Assembly: GCA_018266335.1 (NCBI GenBank)
Contig: JAFEAR010000240.1
Span: 1 to 45,190, forward strand
Source of the DNA: Bdellovibrionales bacterium
GTDB taxonomy: Bacteria > Bdellovibrionota > UBA2428
DNA: 45,190 nucleotides
Direction: 5' to 3'
Below, one piece after another: positions 38,451 to 45,190 of the stretch. Positions within the stretch are counted from its first letter, which is position 1; the number at the start of each line of letters is the position of its first letter. The notes beneath the pieces are model-generated. The model did not search any database. It saw only the letters and a list, made by a program, of their open reading frames with translations, and was not told the DNA's origin. The position numbers and the translations under genes are program-made.

Positions 38451-40985
38451 CTATTTGGTCTTCATCGTCCACGACCCGTCCCAATCTGCTTCGGGTGCTT
38501 CCTCCATCCATAGCTCACAGCGTTGGACGTAGATGGCCGAGGTCTTGTCGATGGCCGCCTGCGCCGCAAAGAGCACCTTGGCCTCGGCAAATTGACGCCC
38601 GTAATACAGGGCTAGAGCTTTTTCGAAGTTAGCGGCAATTTGCTGCTTCTCCGGCAGGCTTCCCTTGCCCATAACTTCGAAGATGGTGACCGGCAACTTT
38701 TTGCCCTTCACCTTCACGCGGTCGAGCTCGCGACAGACAAACTCGGGCCCCAGGTGCTTGCGGGTAAACTCGCTCACGATGATATTCGTGCCGTACTCCT
38801 TGTTAATGCCCTCCAGGCGCGAGCCCAAGTTCACCGAGTCACCCATCACGGTGTACGAGAAGATCTTGGACGAACCCATGTTCCCCACGCTCATATCGCC
38901 CGTGTTGATGCCAATACCGATATCAATCGGCGGCAGTCCCCGCGTGGCCCATTCCGCATTCATTGCGGGCAACTTTGCCATCATGGCGAGAGCGGCGTCC
39001 GTGGCTTTAGAGGCATGATCGGCGTATTCAATGGGAGCGCCAAAGATGGCCATGATGGCATCTCCCATGTATTTGTCGATGGTGCCCTTGTTGGCCTGAA
39101 CCAAATCCGTCATGGGCGAGAGGTACTCGTTCATGAACTTGGCGAGACCGGCAGCATCCATTTTTTCCGAGATCGTCGTAAAGCCCCGCACGTCGCTAAA
39201 GAGCACGCTGAGTTCCTTACGCTGTCCACCAAGGTTAAGTTTTTTGGGATCGGCCACGATTTGGCCTACGAGATCCGGCGAAACGTATTTTTCGAAGGCG
39301 CCCTTCACGAAGGCCCGGTCTTTTTCTTCCGTAAAGTATTTCCAGGCGAAGATGGCCAGGAAGGTGTGCAGCAGCCCCAACACCACGGTGATGGCATCGA
39401 GCGCAAAACCGCGCTTAAGGAAGAGTACAAAGTCGATGGCCATGAAGGTGCCAATCATGCCGAAGGTGCCCGCGGTCGAAGCGAGCGCGCGGGTGTTGAG
39501 CATCCAGAAGCAAAGCAGCAAACCGAGTCCCCACAGGAGCGCTATGTTCTCGCCCATCGAGGCAAAACGAATAGAACCGATGCTGGCCGGATCGCGCGCC
39601 TGCTCCAACAAACGCGCCGCCGTTGTGGCGTGGAGCATGACCCCCGCCGCGTCGCCCTGCACGGGGTTGGGTCGTAAGTCGTACACGCCGAGAGCGGTAG
39701 GACCGATAAAGATGATTTGCCCCGAGAGCGGCTTGAGCGGATTCAATTGATACATGGACTGAAACTTAGGATCGCGCACGGCGCCCTCGATGTTGGCGAG
39801 CGAGAATTCACCAATGGGCCGCTCGCGCGAGGCCTGGGTGCCGTAAAAGTTCAGTGGGAAGGTACCGTCGGGCAAGGTCACGATGCGAATGGGTTCGCCC
39901 TCTTTGCGCTTGATTTCGATGGCCTTCACAATGGTGCGGCCGTTAACCGTGGCGGTTTCTACCTTGCGTCCCGGACTATCCCAAAAAGCACTGACCGCTT
40001 CGATCGCGAGCGAGGGAAAGAATGTGGTCGACTTAAACCATTCCGGCGGCAAAAAATCGCGATTCCCCGCCGGCACGTACGGCGAAGTAAATCCAATCAG
40101 CAAGGGAAGACGCCGAAAGATACCATCCGAATCGGCAATTGCACTGAAGAAACCCTGGTATTTGGCCTTGGCCGCAATTTCGTTGCGGTTCACGGTGGGA
40201 CACGAGCCGAGAATCATCGGGGTCTCGCCACGCCCTTCGAAAGGCGCGGAGCCATCGGTCACGATACCCTGGTTGGTCAGACTCGAAAGGTTGTCTACGA
40301 GCGTTTCAACGTGCAGCAGTCCCAGTTGAGCAGCTTCTTCGCGCGAAAGTTTTTTTTCGTCTTTGAATTTTGGGTCCGCCGGATCGTACAAATCTTTGCA
40401 CGCCGCACCGGCCTGCCAAAAGTAACCGAGCACAGTTTTAGGATGGTTATTAATGGCGGTGCCGAAAATCTTGTTACCGATGAGTGGCAACTTTTCGGAT
40501 ACGGTGTCGACTTTAGCGTCATCGAGTGCAAGTTCCTTTTGCAGACTGTCGGGTTGACCCACGCCGCTCCACTTCATGTACTCCTTCACGTAGCGCGGCA
40601 TGAACTCGGGTTCAGAGAACACGGCGTCGAACGCCACCACTTCAGCGCCCAAGTCGTAGAGGTAAGAAAGAATTGCCTCGTACACGCTGCGGTTCCACGG
40701 CCAGCTACCGAAGCGCTCCAAACTGGCGTCGTCAATGCGCGCCACGAGCACGCCCCGCGCAAAGTTTTCTTTGCGCAATTTGAGACTATCAATGAGACGG
40801 AATTTGAGATCGTACCAAGTCCATTCGAGTTTACCCATGACGGGCGTTTTGCTTTCGGTCCCCGTGGTGTTACCGGTGTCTTCCATTTGCTGACCGAAGC
40901 GATGCTTCGAATTGTCGCGCACAAAGAGCGTAAAAATAAGCAACACGGCAACGCCAATAAGAAAGGGTTTAAAATTCTTCTTCAT
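38451..40985 (-). CDS. CHASE2-domain class III adenylate cyclase
   Basis: 844 residues. TM1 at about 7-24, a large extracytoplasmic CHASE2 sensor domain (about 60-430, containing ARIDDASLERFGSWPWNRSVYEAIL and AFDAVFSEPE), then two to three TM helices at about 465-545, and a cytoplasmic cyclase domain from about 585. Metal aspartates are in VLFSDVRGFT and KYMGDAIMAIFG; IDIGIGINTGDMSVGNMGS and YTVMGDSVNLGSRLEG are the other conserved blocks. The product should be cAMP (GTP use not excluded). A C-terminal helical tail follows. Its ATG overlaps the rsmI stop as ATGA. The next gene encodes a cNMP-binding protein, giving a likely producer-receptor pair. Confidence 0.92.
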   Translation of the reverse strand: MKKNFKPFLIGVAVLLIFTLFVRDNSKHRFGQQMEDTGNTTGTESKTPVMGKLEWTWYDLKFRLIDSLKLRKENFARGVLVARIDDASLERFGSWPWNRSVYEAILSYLYDLGAEVVAFDAVFSEPEFMPRYVKEYMKWSGVGQPDSLQKELALDDAKVDTVSEKLPLIGNKIFGTAINNHPKTVLGYFWQAGAACKDLYDPADPKFKDEKKLSREEAAQLGLLHVETLVDNLSSLTNQGIVTDGSAPFEGRGETPMILGSCPTVNRNEIAAKAKYQGFFSAIADSDGIFRRLPLLIGFTSPYVPAGNRDFLPPEWFKSTTFFPSLAIEAVSAFWDSPGRKVETATVNGRTIVKAIEIKRKEGEPIRIVTLPDGTFPLNFYGTQASRERPIGEFSLANIEGAVRDPKFQSMYQLNPLKPLSGQIIFIGPTALGVYDLRPNPVQGDAAGVMLHATTAARLLEQARDPASIGSIRFASMGENIALLWGLGLLLCFWMLNTRALASTAGTFGMIGTFMAIDFVLFLKRGFALDAITVVLGLLHTFLAIFAWKYFTEEKDRAFVKGAFEKYVSPDLVGQIVADPKKLNLGGQRKELSVLFSDVRGFTTISEKMDAAGLAKFMNEYLSPMTDLVQANKGTIDKYMGDAIMAIFGAPIEYADHASKATDAALAMMAKLPAMNAEWATRGLPPIDIGIGINTGDMSVGNMGSSKIFSYTVMGDSVNLGSRLEGINKEYGTNIIVSEFTRKHLGPEFVCRELDRVKVKGKKLPVTIFEVMGKGSLPEKQQIAANFEKALALYYGRQFAEAKVLFAAQAAIDKTSAIYVQRCELWMEEAPEADWDGSWTMKTK

Positions 40986-41842
40986 GAGTTCTTCTTCTCC
41001 ACAAAGGTGTCGTAACAATCCTTCACCGATTTACCGGTGAGTTGGGCGGCAATTTTGGCGGCGTCCTTGGTACCTACGTTGCGTAGCTCGGCGAGTTGTT
41101 CCAGCGAAACACCCGCCACGGCGGTCGAAGCTTCGCTGCCGAAGCCCTTCAGCACGAAGGTCATTTCTCCGAGGGCATCGCTCTCGGACAAGCGCCTGCG
41201 CAGCTGCTCGGCGCATTCGCGCACGGTTCCCCGTACGAGCTCTTCGTGGGACTTCGTCATTTCGCGCGCCACAAACATGGGTCGATCCGCCCAACCCGAT
41301 TCCATAAGATGATCGAGCGTGGTCGAGAATTGGTGTTTCGTATCGAAGTAGCTAAAGGTACCCGCCGTTTGCACGGTGGCGAAGAATTCCGTAAGGGCCT
41401 TGGCGCCCGCATTCTTGGCCTTCGGCACGAAGCCCGCAAAGACAAAGGGCAAACCAAAGCCACCGGACCACTGCCAGGCGAGGACGGGTGCACAGGGCCC
41501 GGGTACGGCCACCACCGGAATATTTTGCTTGTGGCAGAAGGCCAGGAGGCCCGCGCCAGGATCATTGACCAGCGGAGTGCCGGCATCGCTCACCAAGGCC
41601 CAGCTTTCGTTCGGTGCGGCGCGCTCGAGTTCGCGCACCCAATCGTAGTCGTGTTCGCTGTCACCGGGTAGCGCAGTGAGCCGAGCGCGAAAAGTCACAC
41701 CGGAGCGCGCGAGTAAGTCTTTGGTCTTACGGGTGTCTTCGCAAAAAATACGGTCCACCGTGGCCAAAGTTTCTGCAGCGCGTGGACTGAGGTCTTTGGG
41801 ATTCCCCAGCGGTATGGCCACAAGGCTAACGGTGAGCGACAT
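40982..41842 (-). CDS. rsmI: 16S rRNA (cytidine1402-2'-O)-methyltransferase
   Basis: 286 residues, tetrapyrrole-methylase fold. LVAIPLGNPKDLSPRA is the N-terminal P-loop-like block (usually TPIGNLxD), CEDTRKTKDLL follows, ALVSDAGTPLVNDPG is the SAM-contacting signature, then VAVPGPCAPVLAW and FVFAGFVPK. The C-terminal LAELRNVGTKDAAKIAAQLTG is the RsmI HTH-like tail. It methylates the 2'-O of C1402 in the ribosomal decoding centre together with RsmH. It heads a five-gene minus-strand operon; the last base pairs overlap the cyclase start as ATGA. Confidence 0.92.
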   Translation of the reverse strand: MSLTVSLVAIPLGNPKDLSPRAAETLATVDRIFCEDTRKTKDLLARSGVTFRARLTALPGDSEHDYDWVRELERAAPNESWALVSDAGTPLVNDPGAGLLAFCHKQNIPVVAVPGPCAPVLAWQWSGGFGLPFVFAGFVPKAKNAGAKALTEFFATVQTAGTFSYFDTKHQFSTTLDHLMESGWADRPMFVAREMTKSHEELVRGTVRECAEQLRRRLSESDALGEMTFVLKGFGSEASTAVAGVSLEQLAELRNVGTKDAAKIAAQLTGKSVKDCYDTFVEKKNS

Positions 41843-41932
41843 TGTCCCTATTGTTCACTACCTTTTCGCGAGTTACCCGCCCCGACGAATTTTTGGCGGC
41901 GTTTCTTTGCCGCCCTCTGTAACAATGACCGT

Positions 41933-42322
41933 ATGAAGACCAAAATCTCGAATGTTTCGGACATGACCATCGTTGAACTCAGCGGTTACCTGGACTTCGA
42001 GAACGCGGACCCTTTCGCCCGGTCAATTGAAGATATCTACAAAGCAAACAAACAGGCCAAAATCGTCATCGACCTGACGGGTCTGGAGTTTGTCGGAAGT
42101 TCGGGGATTTCATCGTTCGTTAAAAGCCTGCGCGTTTTTAACCGCATGCGCATGAAGCCCGCCTACTGCGGCGTGAAGAGCGAGTTCGTGCGTCTGTTCC
42201 GCGCCTTCGAAGAGAACGCTCCCTTCGACATCTGGTCGCAAATGGACGACGCCAAAAGCGCCGCCCTCCGCCGCTACGAAGAGTGGGAAACCAAAACCCT
42301 ACGCAGCGCCCGCACCCACTAG
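41933..42322 (+). CDS. STAS-domain protein (anti-sigma factor antagonist-like)
   Basis: 129 residues. SpoIIAA-type STAS fold: VELSGYLDFENADPF, IVIDLTGLEFVGSSGISSFVKSLR with the phosphorylatable serine in the GSSG loop (about residue 58), then MRMKPAYCGVKSEFVRLFRAF. The C-terminal ~25 residues (KSAALRRYEEWETK) extend the usual fold as a helix. Such proteins are controlled by serine phosphorylation from anti-sigma kinases or act in stressosome-like complexes; no partner kinase is in this window. An ATG at 41933 follows a GC-rich hairpin (GGCGGC/GCCGCC, 41895-41914). Confidence 0.87.
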   Translation: MKTKISNVSDMTIVELSGYLDFENADPFARSIEDIYKANKQAKIVIDLTGLEFVGSSGISSFVKSLRVFNRMRMKPAYCGVKSEFVRLFRAFEENAPFDIWSQMDDAKSAALRRYEEWETKTLRSARTH

Positions 42323-42336
42323 ATCTCCACCCTTCG

Positions 42337-42438
42337 CACTATCGACGTCGGTAACGGGTTTTCCCGTGCGCAGGTGTTGCTGTGTAGAAATGTATGGGGC
42401 GAGGCCCATGTGCGAAATCACTATCGACGTCGGTAGTG
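42337..42438. repeat. Two copies of a palindromic unit (CACTATCGACGTCGGTA)
   Basis: CACTATCGACGTCGGTA occurs at 42337-42353 and again at 42419-42435; the second continues to CACTATCGACGTCGGTAGTG (42419-42438), a 20-bp inverted repeat with one T/G mispair. Together the copies suggest a 24-bp ancestral palindrome beginning CGCACTA and ending TAGTGCG. A related sequence occurs inside HNH copy 2 (43605-43618). Confidence 0.65.
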
Positions 42439-42470
42439 CGTGGCCAGCAAGCCAAGACAATCCTCATGCA

Positions 42471-42589
42471 TCGCAAGTTAGTGCTCTTGGCGATGGGGGC
42501 GCTGTTTTGTCGCGAGTTAGTGTCCTTGGCGATGGGTGGCACTGTTTCATTGCGAGTGAGTGTTCTTGGTTGTTGGTGGCGCAACCGGG
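42471..42589. repeat. Three tandem repeats of 39-40 bp
   Basis: Units 42471-42509, 42510-42549 and 42550-42589 each begin T(C/T)GC(A/G)AGT and share the GTG(T/C)(T/C)CTTGG...GG(T/G)GGC pattern; a fourth start, TCGCGAG, follows at 42590. The first two units are close matches and the third is more diverged. Function unknown; there are no spacers, so this is not a CRISPR array. Confidence 0.75.
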
Positions 42590-42666
42590 TCGCGAGAAAT
42601 GATTGCGCTCATTCATCGGAACTCCCAAAAAAAATGCGCGCGGACGCAAAATTCGTAAGATTTTCA

Positions 42667-42693
42667 TTGACGCGATTTTGCACGCTGTAGGCT
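42667..42693 (+). promoter_or_regulatory. Candidate promoter of HNH copy 2
   Basis: TTGACG (42667-42672), 15-bp spacer, TAGGCT (42688-42693); exactly the same elements and spacing as at 2480-2506 before HNH copy 1, and the distance to the ATG (185 nt) is also identical. Confidence 0.45.
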
Positions 42694-42851
42694 GCCTGCT
42701 GCGTGCAAATTGCGCTGTGGTTTTTCAAAAATAACTAACTACGCGTGAAAGTCTGCGTGGTGAGGCGCTGGCGCGCGCTGCGTGGCGCTCCAATTTTTAT
42801 CTGAGTCGCTGCAAAAAAGTGCGCAGAAAAACTCGTGATATAGAATTCGGC

Positions 42852-43856
42852 ATGAATACGATTCGTGCCCTGGAAGATTCAGAACTACTCTCCATAACCA
42901 AGGAGCTCGTGCAAAAAGAGCGTGCGGTTACGATGGACATCTTGCGGCATCTGCAAGAAATTGAGCGGCGTAAGTTGTTTGCGGATCTTAGGTATCCTTC
43001 GCTCTTTGAATACGCGGTGCACGAGCTTGGCTACTCGGAAGCTGCTGCGGGCCGGCGCATTCAGGCTATGCGGCTTATGACCGAACTGCCGGGGGTTGCG
43101 CCCAAGATTGAATCGGGCGCGCTAAGCCTTAGCAATATTTGCCAGGCTCGGAGCTTCTTTCGGGAAATGAACAAAGCACAGCCCGAAATGGCCTTGAGCC
43201 GGGAGCAAAAGACCGAAGTGTTAGCGCAACTCGAGGACAAGTCAGCTCGCGAGGGACAACGCATTTTACTTTCCATTAGCCCCGCTCACGCACTGCCTCG
43301 GGAGCGCGAGCGCATAGTGAGCACTGAACATTCAGAAGTTAATTTTTTAATGAGCCAAGAACTTAAAGCTAGCCTTGGCGAAATTCGGGCCCTTTTGGGT
43401 GAGCGGGGTGCTAGGCTGACTTTGGCCGAACTGGTCACCGAGATGGCTCGGCTTAGCAAAGAGCGGCTGCTGGAGCAGCGCTTTGGCAAAAACCGCGTTA
43501 GGCAGACCACGGCAAAATTTGGGAAGCCGAGCTCGGAGCCCATTCCGATGGCTGGCAATAAAAAGCAAATTCAAATCTCCGCACCCTTTAACTCCGACAC
43601 ATCTACTACCGACGTCGGCGAAGCGCTGCGTCAGCGCACTCGCTACATTTCTCGCGCAACCAAGCATGCAGTTTGGCGCAAGGCAGAGGGCAAGTGCGTG
43701 CGGTGTGGATCTACGCACCGGCTGCAATTTGACCACATCCAACCCTTTGCTCTGGGCGGCGACTCGAAGCCAGGAAACATTCAGCTGCTCTGCGGTTCCT
43801 GCAACCTACGGCGCGGCATTGGGACTTTTGGCACGCCAACAATGCGTCGGAGATAA
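42852..43856 (+). CDS. HNH endonuclease, dispersed multicopy family (copy 2)
   Basis: 334 residues, clearly paralogous to the protein at 2665-3636 along the N-terminal ~210 residues (ELGYSEAAAGRRIQAMRLMTELP) and the C-terminal HNH domain (RYISRATKHAVWRKAEGKCVRCGS, then LQFDHIQPFALGGDS and a LLCGSCN second CxxC). The catalytic DH and four zinc cysteines are intact. The proteins differ mainly in the linker (about 215-260), which is longer here and whose DNA includes a CCGACGTCGG palindrome related to repeats upstream. The ATG at 42852 matches the start of the paralogue; an in-frame GTG lies 33 nt upstream in both. Role unknown; candidates are homing-type or anti-invader nuclease. Confidence 0.82.
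   Translation: MNTIRALEDSELLSITKELVQKERAVTMDILRHLQEIERRKLFADLRYPSLFEYAVHELGYSEAAAGRRIQAMRLMTELPGVAPKIESGALSLSNICQARSFFREMNKAQPEMALSREQKTEVLAQLEDKSAREGQRILLSISPAHALPRERERIVSTEHSEVNFLMSQELKASLGEIRALLGERGARLTLAELVTEMARLSKERLLEQRFGKNRVRQTTAKFGKPSSEPIPMAGNKKQIQISAPFNSDTSTTDVGEALRQRTRYISRATKHAVWRKAEGKCVRCGSTHRLQFDHIQPFALGGDSKPGNIQLLCGSCNLRRGIGTFGTPTMRRR
43605..43618. repeat. In-gene palindrome in the HNH copy 2 linker
   Basis: ACTACCGACGTCGG, with the perfect 10-bp palindrome CCGACGTCGG at 43609-43618, matches 13 of 14 positions of the repeat unit found twice upstream at 42337 and 42419. It lies in the linker-coding part, encoding an STTDVG stretch. Confidence 0.5.
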
Positions 43857-43946
43857 ATTTCATTAGAGAATGGCGCCAAATTAAAACGGTATTAATTATC
43901 TTTCATTATCTGGCGGGTGATAACGAACGCATTTACTCTGAAACGC

Positions 43947-44606
43947 ATGAAGAAAATACTTACCCTCACCACATTCACCATGTTGGGCGCTTGCGCCTCC
44001 AAACCGGCCGCGCCCGTTGCCACGGGTCCCTGCCACAGCGTACGCAGCTGTATCGATCTCGTGAGCCGCGTAAGCGGACAAAACTACGTGATCAACGAGC
44101 ACCTCGCCGAGGGCCACCAGGTGCATCTGTCCGAAAACACCGCAATAACGAAGGAAAATGCCGATCTTTTCCTGACCAATATTCTTATTTCCAACGACCT
44201 CGCGCGCGTGCCCACCGGTCAGCCTAACTCCTATTACATCGTTGAAATTAAGAATGCGATTCAGTCCCCCGTCCCTACCTTCGACGCTTCTCTTAACCAA
44301 ACGCCCAACCTACCGAACACCTTCGATATCATCTCGCTGAAATACAAAATGGTGGACGCCGCGGCCGCCGATGAGTTTCAGCGCTTTCTTGTCGACTTAG
44401 TTCCGCGCTACGGACGGGTCAGTTCTTATCCGGGCACGGGGATTCTTATGATTACGGACTCAGCGCCGAACGTGAAGCGAGTGATTGAAGTGCTGCACTC
44501 CATCGATAAGCCGATGTCCGCTCAGCTCAAAAAAGAACTGGCCGAGCGGCGCGCGGCACGCATGAAGCAAATGCAAAACACTCCGCCGCCAAAGTCGTCT
44601 ACTTAG
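43947..44606 (+). CDS. Lipoprotein with secretin N-domain-like repeats
   Basis: 219 residues. Short lipoprotein signal with lipobox MLGAC at about residue 15. The mature protein carries two segments resembling the N0/N1 ring domains of secretins: SCIDLVSRVSGQNYVINEHL...ILISNDL and FDIISLKYKMVDAAAADEFQRFLVDLVPRYGRVSSYPGTGILMITDSAPNVKRVIEVLHSID. There is no secretin channel domain; the tail is basic and Pro-rich. It may be a periplasmic partner of a type II secretion or type IV pilus secretin, or a truncated relative. The start at 43947 is chosen for the signal peptide; the longer GTG frame at 43917 would disrupt it. It overlaps the convergent acylase-like gene by 8 nt. Confidence 0.7.
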   Translation: MKKILTLTTFTMLGACASKPAAPVATGPCHSVRSCIDLVSRVSGQNYVINEHLAEGHQVHLSENTAITKENADLFLTNILISNDLARVPTGQPNSYYIVEIKNAIQSPVPTFDASLNQTPNLPNTFDIISLKYKMVDAAAADEFQRFLVDLVPRYGRVSSYPGTGILMITDSAPNVKRVIEVLHSIDKPMSAQLKKELAERRAARMKQMQNTPPPKSST

Positions 44607-45190
44607 TTAGCTGATCTCTAAAGTAAAAGTCGTGGGCAAAGGTCCACGCCCATTTGGACAGCGGGTTGCCGGAAACACCGGTGGCCGCTGTCCAACGCGT
44701 TTTAGACGGACCGGGCTGCGCCGACAGCGTGGTGCACATGCGCATAGCAGCCGCGTGTTTGGCCGAAAACTCCAGCGGCTCGGCCGGATCCCAGTTAAAA
44801 TCAAAGTGCCCCGGCGTATCTACGGCGCCCGACACCGATGGCGGCGGTCCGAAGAGCGACTTGTTCAGCCACGGTCCCAGACCGGGAATAAAATTCACCG
44901 GATGCTGCCATTCAATTTGATGGAAGGAACCCCAAGCCCACGAGGACGTCAGCGGCCCCGCACGCTGCACCAGGAGCTCTAAACTTTCACGGAAGGCATC
45001 TAGGAGCGAATCGTTAAAACTACGATCGGACAAGTCTTCCCACTGCGCGCGCAGTGTATTGGAAACCATAATATTTTTGAGCAAACGTGTAGATCCATTG
45101 CTTCGCGACCAACTTAGGAACAGCTCCTTGCCCTTACTGCTTTCGCTCGCAGGCAACTTGCCTGTCCACAACGCCTGTTTGGTTTTTACG
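44599..45190 (-). CDS. Penicillin acylase-family protein, C-terminal part (cut by window edge)
   Basis: 197 codons are visible; the frame stays open through the window end, so the N-terminus, including signal peptide and the catalytic Ser of the beta chain, lies outside. The visible part matches the C-terminal end of Ntn-hydrolase penicillin/AHL acylases: WGSFHQIEWQHPV, GPWLNKSLFGPPPSVSGAVDT, a MRMCTTLSAQPGPSKTRWTAATGVSGNPLSKW block and the terminal FYFRDQL. Family members are periplasmic and self-cleaving, hydrolysing amides such as beta-lactam side chains or acyl-homoserine lactones; the substrate cannot be told. Confidence 0.75.
   Translation of the reverse strand, partial: VKTKQALWTGKLPASESSKGKELFLSWSRSNGSTRLLKNIMVSNTLRAQWEDLSDRSFNDSLLDAFRESLELLVQRAGPLTSSWAWGSFHQIEWQHPVNFIPGLGPWLNKSLFGPPPSVSGAVDTPGHFDFNWDPAEPLEFSAKHAAAMRMCTTLSAQPGPSKTRWTAATGVSGNPLSKWAWTFAHDFYFRDQLTK

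Larger units (their letters stand above)
42323..42851. other. Gene-free, repeat-rich spacer and leader of HNH copy 2
   Basis: About 530 bp without a credible gene. In order it holds two copies of a 17-nt palindromic unit (42337, 42419), a small hairpin ACGGG-TTTT-CCCGT (42354-42367), three tandem 39-40-bp repeats (42471-42589), and the 185-nt leader (42667-42851) that is homologous and equal in length to the leader of HNH copy 1. Short minus-strand frames across the tandem repeats exist, but the repeat period is not a multiple of three. Confidence 0.75.

Noticed and set aside
41895..41914. Terminator between rsmI and the STAS gene
   Set aside because: GGCGGC/GCCGCC hairpin has no T-run on the proper side for either strand and lies between divergent genes.
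42471..42600. CRISPR-like regular repeats
   Set aside because: The 40-bp units are directly adjacent with no unique spacers and are diverged from one another; no cas genes nearby.

Overview
The window (about 45 kb, moderately GC-rich, densely packed, both strands used) looks like chromosome from a Gram-negative predatory-type or free-living bacterium of the Bdellovibrionota/Oligoflexia kind. This is an inference from gene content: LptD and an OprB-type porin (an outer membrane), a methyl-accepting chemotaxis protein, PilZ, HD-GYP, CHASE2-cyclase and STAS signalling proteins, and two copies of the HNH-nuclease family that I recall as abundant in that phylum. I see no prophage, CRISPR array, rRNA or intact insertion sequence. 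There is one tRNA, tRNA-Val(GAC).

Layout. 1-326: a 271-nt nested inverted-repeat element just upstream of sthA. 327-5503: sthA, a Blc-type lipocalin, HNH nuclease copy 1 (with palindrome-rich leader), a PilZ membrane protein and a lipoprotein lytic transglycosylase. 5652-9841: hemF, an SGNH hydrolase, a divergent sulfide-oxidation pair (ETHE1-like persulfide dioxygenase and sulfide:quinone oxidoreductase) and an XRE regulator. 9890-16857: a DUF1295 membrane protein, NTF2-like and DinB-like proteins, a 53-residue membrane peptide, a secreted caspase-fold (clan CD) peptidase candidate, a degenerate HD-GYP protein, an SDR, an RNA methyltransferase-like protein and an RluA-type pseudouridine synthase. 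16934-18803: hemN and a cytochrome c, each preceded by the same FNR-like palindrome. 18893-25272: an OprB-like porin, a chemotaxis receptor, a secreted protein with HipA/FAM20-like kinase motifs and a multicopper oxidase fused to a probable outer-membrane C-terminal domain.

25279-31179 is the most striking region: an alkyl-DHAP synthase homologue, a fatty acyl reductase, a PlsC acyltransferase, a DAG-kinase-family lipid kinase and a CarF/TMEM189 (plasmanylethanolamine desaturase) homologue lie together. These are the activities of the aerobic, animal-type route to ether lipids and plasmalogens.

31282-34558: a single-domain response regulator, a DsbA-like lipoprotein, a vWA protein with an odd N-terminus, and a low-GC patch of small C-terminally anchored membrane proteins ending at tRNA-Val. 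34616-41842: a tightly coupled minus-strand operon rsmI, CHASE2-adenylate cyclase, cNMP-binding protein, accD, lptD. 41933-45190: a STAS protein, a repeat-rich 0.5-kb spacer, HNH nuclease copy 2, a lipoprotein with secretin-N-like domains, and the 3' part of a penicillin-acylase-family gene cut by the window edge.

All functional calls are from reading motifs by eye; no database search was run.
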